Of a stretch of DNA of 64,000 nt, positions 62,036 through 64,000 are shown piece after piece. Position 1 is the first letter of the stretch; each line of letters starts with the position of its first letter. A program made the translations under genes and the position numbers. The stretch spans positions 620,001 to 684,000 of the forward strand of contig CATOSU010000001.1 in NCBI GenBank assembly GCA_951812615.1, given 5' to 3'. The DNA is from an uncultured Paracoccaceae bacterium. Its GTDB lineage: Bacteria; Pseudomonadota; Alphaproteobacteria; Rhodobacterales; Rhodobacteraceae. The notes below the pieces were generated by a model. That model searched no databases. It saw nothing but the letters and a program-made list of their open reading frames with translations, and was not told where the DNA came from.

Positions 62036-63198
62036 GCGGCCAGACGCTCCACCAGCCGGCGCATGAAGTCATGGCCGGCATTGAACTGGTCCAGCGTGAT
62101 AAACTCGTCCGGCTGATGCGCCTGCGCGATGTCACCGGGTCCGCAGACGACGGCGGAATACCCGGCTGCCTGAAACTGCCCGGCCTCGGTGCCGTAGCTG
62201 ACCACATGCATGGCGTTGTCGCCGGTGATGGCCCGCACCAGTGTTTCGGCCGCGCCGTCCTCTTCGGGCGTCAGACCGGGCACGCCGAACCGGGCATCAA
62301 CCTCGATCCATGCCTCGGGGTGGACCGCCTTCATCTCGGCCTCGACCTCGTGGATCTTGTCCAGAATCATCCGGCTCCAGGCCGCCTTGTCGGCATCCGG
62401 CACCGCGCGGTATCCAATGTCGAACCGGCAGTGCTTGGCGGTGATATTGGCCGCCGTGCCACCCTCGATCAGCCCGGTATGCAGCGAGGTCCATGGCGGG
62501 TCGAACATCGCGGCAATCTCGGTCGGCGTCCGGGCTTGCTCGGCCGCGTTGACCTCGTTCGCCCAGGCGATGATTTTCGCTGCCTCCATGATCGCGTTGA
62601 CGCCGGTATGCATGATCGAGCTGTGCACCTCGAAACCCCAGACATCGACCCAGAAGCCCTGACCGCCCTTGTGGCCGGTCACCGCCTGCATCGTCGAGGG
62701 TTCGCCGACGATCACCGCCGCACCCTTGGGCAGGACCGGCTGCATCGCCTCGATCATCGGCGGGGCGCCGGTACAACCGACCTCTTCGTCAAAGCTGAGC
62801 GCCAGCTGCATCGGCGTCTTGACCCCGGCGTAATGCGCCTCCACCAGCGCCCAGATCGCCAGCGCGTCATAGCCTTTCATGTCGGTGGTGCCGCGCCCGA
62901 AGAGACGGCCGTCACGCTCGGTCAGTTGGAACGGATCCGAAGTCCAGGGCTGGCCGTCCACCGGCACCACGTCAGTGTGGCCGGACAGGACCACGGCGCC
63001 CTCTTCCCACGGCCCGACATGGGCAAACAGCGCCGCCTTGTGCGGCTGGTCCGGGTCGGGCCAGCGATGGGCGGGGATGCCGTGGGTGGACAGGTACTCC
63101 TCGACCCAATCGACAAGCGGCAGGTTGGTGTCCCGCGAAACGGTCGGAAAGGAAATCAGCTTGGACAGGATATCGCGGGGGGACAGGCGGGCGGTCAT
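62032..63198 (-). CDS. Acetylornithine deacetylase-like M20 peptidase
   Basis: A 388-residue ArgE/DapE-family metalloenzyme: LSGHTDVVPVDGQPWTSDPF (metal His, Asp), GRGTTDMKGYDALA, SFDEEVGCTGAPPM (catalytic Glu-Glu), GHKGGQGFWVDVWG and a C-terminal His. ATG 63198 fits MTARLSPRDIL; the frame opens 24 bases earlier. ArgE acts in arginine synthesis, but the coupling with an amine oxidoreductase and peptide transporter suggests deacylation of imported compounds as an alternative. Confidence 0.88.
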   Translation of the reverse strand: MTARLSPRDILSKLISFPTVSRDTNLPLVDWVEEYLSTHGIPAHRWPDPDQPHKAALFAHVGPWEEGAVVLSGHTDVVPVDGQPWTSDPFQLTERDGRLFGRGTTDMKGYDALAIWALVEAHYAGVKTPMQLALSFDEEVGCTGAPPMIEAMQPVLPKGAAVIVGEPSTMQAVTGHKGGQGFWVDVWGFEVHSSIMHTGVNAIMEAAKIIAWANEVNAAEQARTPTEIAAMFDPPWTSLHTGLIEGGTAANITAKHCRFDIGYRAVPDADKAAWSRMILDKIHEVEAEMKAVHPEAWIEVDARFGVPGLTPEEDGAAETLVRAITGDNAMHVVSYGTEAGQFQAAGYSAVVCGPGDIAQAHQPDEFITLDQFNAGHDFMRRLVERLAA

Positions 63199-63239
63199 GG
63201 GGGTCTCACTCAATTCATGCACATGTTAACGGTATGGGC

Positions 63240-63267
63240 GTAGGATGGGTGATATCACCCATCCTAC
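63240..63267. repeat. Perfect 28-base palindrome
   Basis: Arms GTAGGATGGGTGAT (63240-63253) and ATCACCCATCCTAC meet without a spacer. It lies between the end of the peptide-transporter gene and the ArgE-like start. The unit GTAGGATGGGT...ACCCATCCTAC belongs to the class of dispersed palindromes common in proteobacterial genomes. It may block or stabilise transcripts at an operon junction. Confidence 0.75.
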
Positions 63268-63281
63268 CTGCGCCCCGGGGT

Positions 63282-64000
63282 TTAGTATCCGCTGTCGGTG
63301 GTCAAAACGAAATGGCCCGGCTCGACCTCGGCATAGGCCGACGGTTCCGGCTCATAATCCAACGGATGAATAGGCGACGGGATGGGCTTGAAATTCAGAT
63401 CTTTTTCCGATTTCCGATTGCGCGGATCCGCGATCGGAACAGCCTTCATCAGCGCCTGCGTATAGGGGTGCTGCGGGTTTTCAAACACCTGCGACCGCGG
63501 CCCCAGTTCGACGATGCGGCCCAGATACATCACGCCGACGTCATGGCTGACCCGTTCGACCACGGCCATGTCGTGGCTGATGAACAGATAGCTGAGCCCC
63601 AGATCCGCCTGCAGTTCCATCATCAGGTTCAGCACCTGCGCCTGCACCGACACGTCCAGCGCGCTGACCGCCTCGTCGGCGATGATCAGCTTGGGGTTCA
63701 GCGCCAGCGCCCGGGCGATGGCGATCCGCTGTCTTTGCCCGCCGGACATTTCATGCGGGAAACGGCGCATGAAACTGCGCGGCAGGTGCACGACGTCGAA
63801 CAGATGCGCCACGCGGTCCATCACCTCCGCACCCGTGGCCGATCCGAAATTGCGCATCGGCTCGGCCACCTGATCCGACAGCTGCATTTGCGGGTTCAGC
63901 GAGGCAAACGGATCCTGAAAGATCATCTGCATGTCCTGGCGCGCTTTGCGCAGGTCTTCGGGCCCCAGCGACAGAATGTCGGTATCGCCCAGCATCACCT
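63282..64000 (-). CDS. Oligopeptide/dipeptide ABC transporter ATPase (N-terminus missing)
   Basis: The 3' 239 codons of a DppF/OppF-type ATPase; the start is past the window end. It has MIFQDPFASLNPQMQL (Q-loop), RRFPHEMSGGQRQRIAIARALAL (signature), KLIIADEAVSALDVS (Walker B), LFISHDMAVVERVSHD, and the Opp-specific C-terminus GPRSQVFENPQHPYTQALMKAVP, followed by an unusual acidic tail ending TTDSGY. It probably heads the operon with the ArgE-like and FAD genes. Confidence 0.92.
   Translation of the reverse strand, partial: VMLGDTDILSLGPEDLRKARQDMQMIFQDPFASLNPQMQLSDQVAEPMRNFGSATGAEVMDRVAHLFDVVHLPRSFMRRFPHEMSGGQRQRIAIARALALNPKLIIADEAVSALDVSVQAQVLNLMMELQADLGLSYLFISHDMAVVERVSHDVGVMYLGRIVELGPRSQVFENPQHPYTQALMKAVPIADPRNRKSEKDLNFKPIPSPIHPLDYEPEPSAYAEVEPGHFVLTTDSGY

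Overview
The window is a piece of a high-GC alphaproteobacterial chromosome, almost certainly from the Rhodobacteraceae (Roseobacter group). The evidence is gene content and order: a gene-transfer-agent type holin/endolysin pair inside a cytochrome c maturation locus, purL-bolA-grxD, tatABC followed by a DUF815 ATPase, aroK-aroB, a single-chain indolepyruvate ferredoxin oxidoreductase, and an ECF42-type sigma factor with a YCII partner. Genes are dense, many overlap by 1-13 bases, and I see no rRNA, tRNA, CRISPR array, transposase or integrated prophage. It reads mostly as core chromosome with small accessory insertions.

Layout. 1-7.6 kb (all minus strand): a truncated PaaG-like hydratase, ccmH, ccmF, GTA-type holin, GTA-type endolysin, ccmE, argC, murI and an acyltransferase. 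7.7-12.4 kb: the 1140-residue indolepyruvate oxidoreductase divergent from a LysR gene, with two perfect dyads between them and a strong candidate small RNA after lysR. 12.5-17.5 kb: an MscS channel and a BamA-like barrel, convergent with an ECF42 sigma/YCII operon. 17.7-23.5 kb: purL, a 31-codon ORF with terminator, bolA, a His-rich small membrane protein, grxD; then on the minus strand a coiled-coil gene, zapA and a D-aminoacylase pseudogene holding three in-frame stops. 23.7-29.6 kb: transketolase, a hairpin array, DUF808, a GapB-like GAPDH behind a strong inverted repeat, a 47-residue membrane protein, coaD and a CBS protein.

29.6-39.5 kb: a valine-degradation locus (LysR, mmsA, isobutyryl-CoA dehydrogenase, 3-hydroxyisobutyryl-CoA hydrolase, mmsB) split by an unrelated L,D-transpeptidase, oxidoreductase, sulfotransferase and GCS2 ligase. 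39.5-46.2 kb: a methyltransferase-fold/SEC-C protein, a VOC protein, DUF815-tatC-tatB-tatA, a WYL regulator, a GYD protein and a lone FbpC-like ATPase. 46.2-52.3 kb: aroB-aroK divergent from a small membrane protein, a 505-residue secreted protein of unknown function, xerD and a CNNM/CorC transporter. 52.4-60.4 kb: a six-gene MoxR/vWA (Bat-type) operon divergent from an RTX protein. 60.7-64 kb: an FAD amine oxidoreductase coupled to an ArgE/DapE peptidase and the end of a Dpp/Opp-type ATPase, probably one uptake-and-catabolism operon.

The least explained elements are non-coding: tandem arrays of short tetraloop hairpins placed exactly between convergent genes (25.75 and 39.5 kb, sharing an identical 20-base unit), a cloverleaf-like element after mmsA, a two-hairpin RNA with an exposed CCTCCC, and mutually exclusive hairpins after a 31-codon ORF. 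I found no clear new defence or biosynthetic system.
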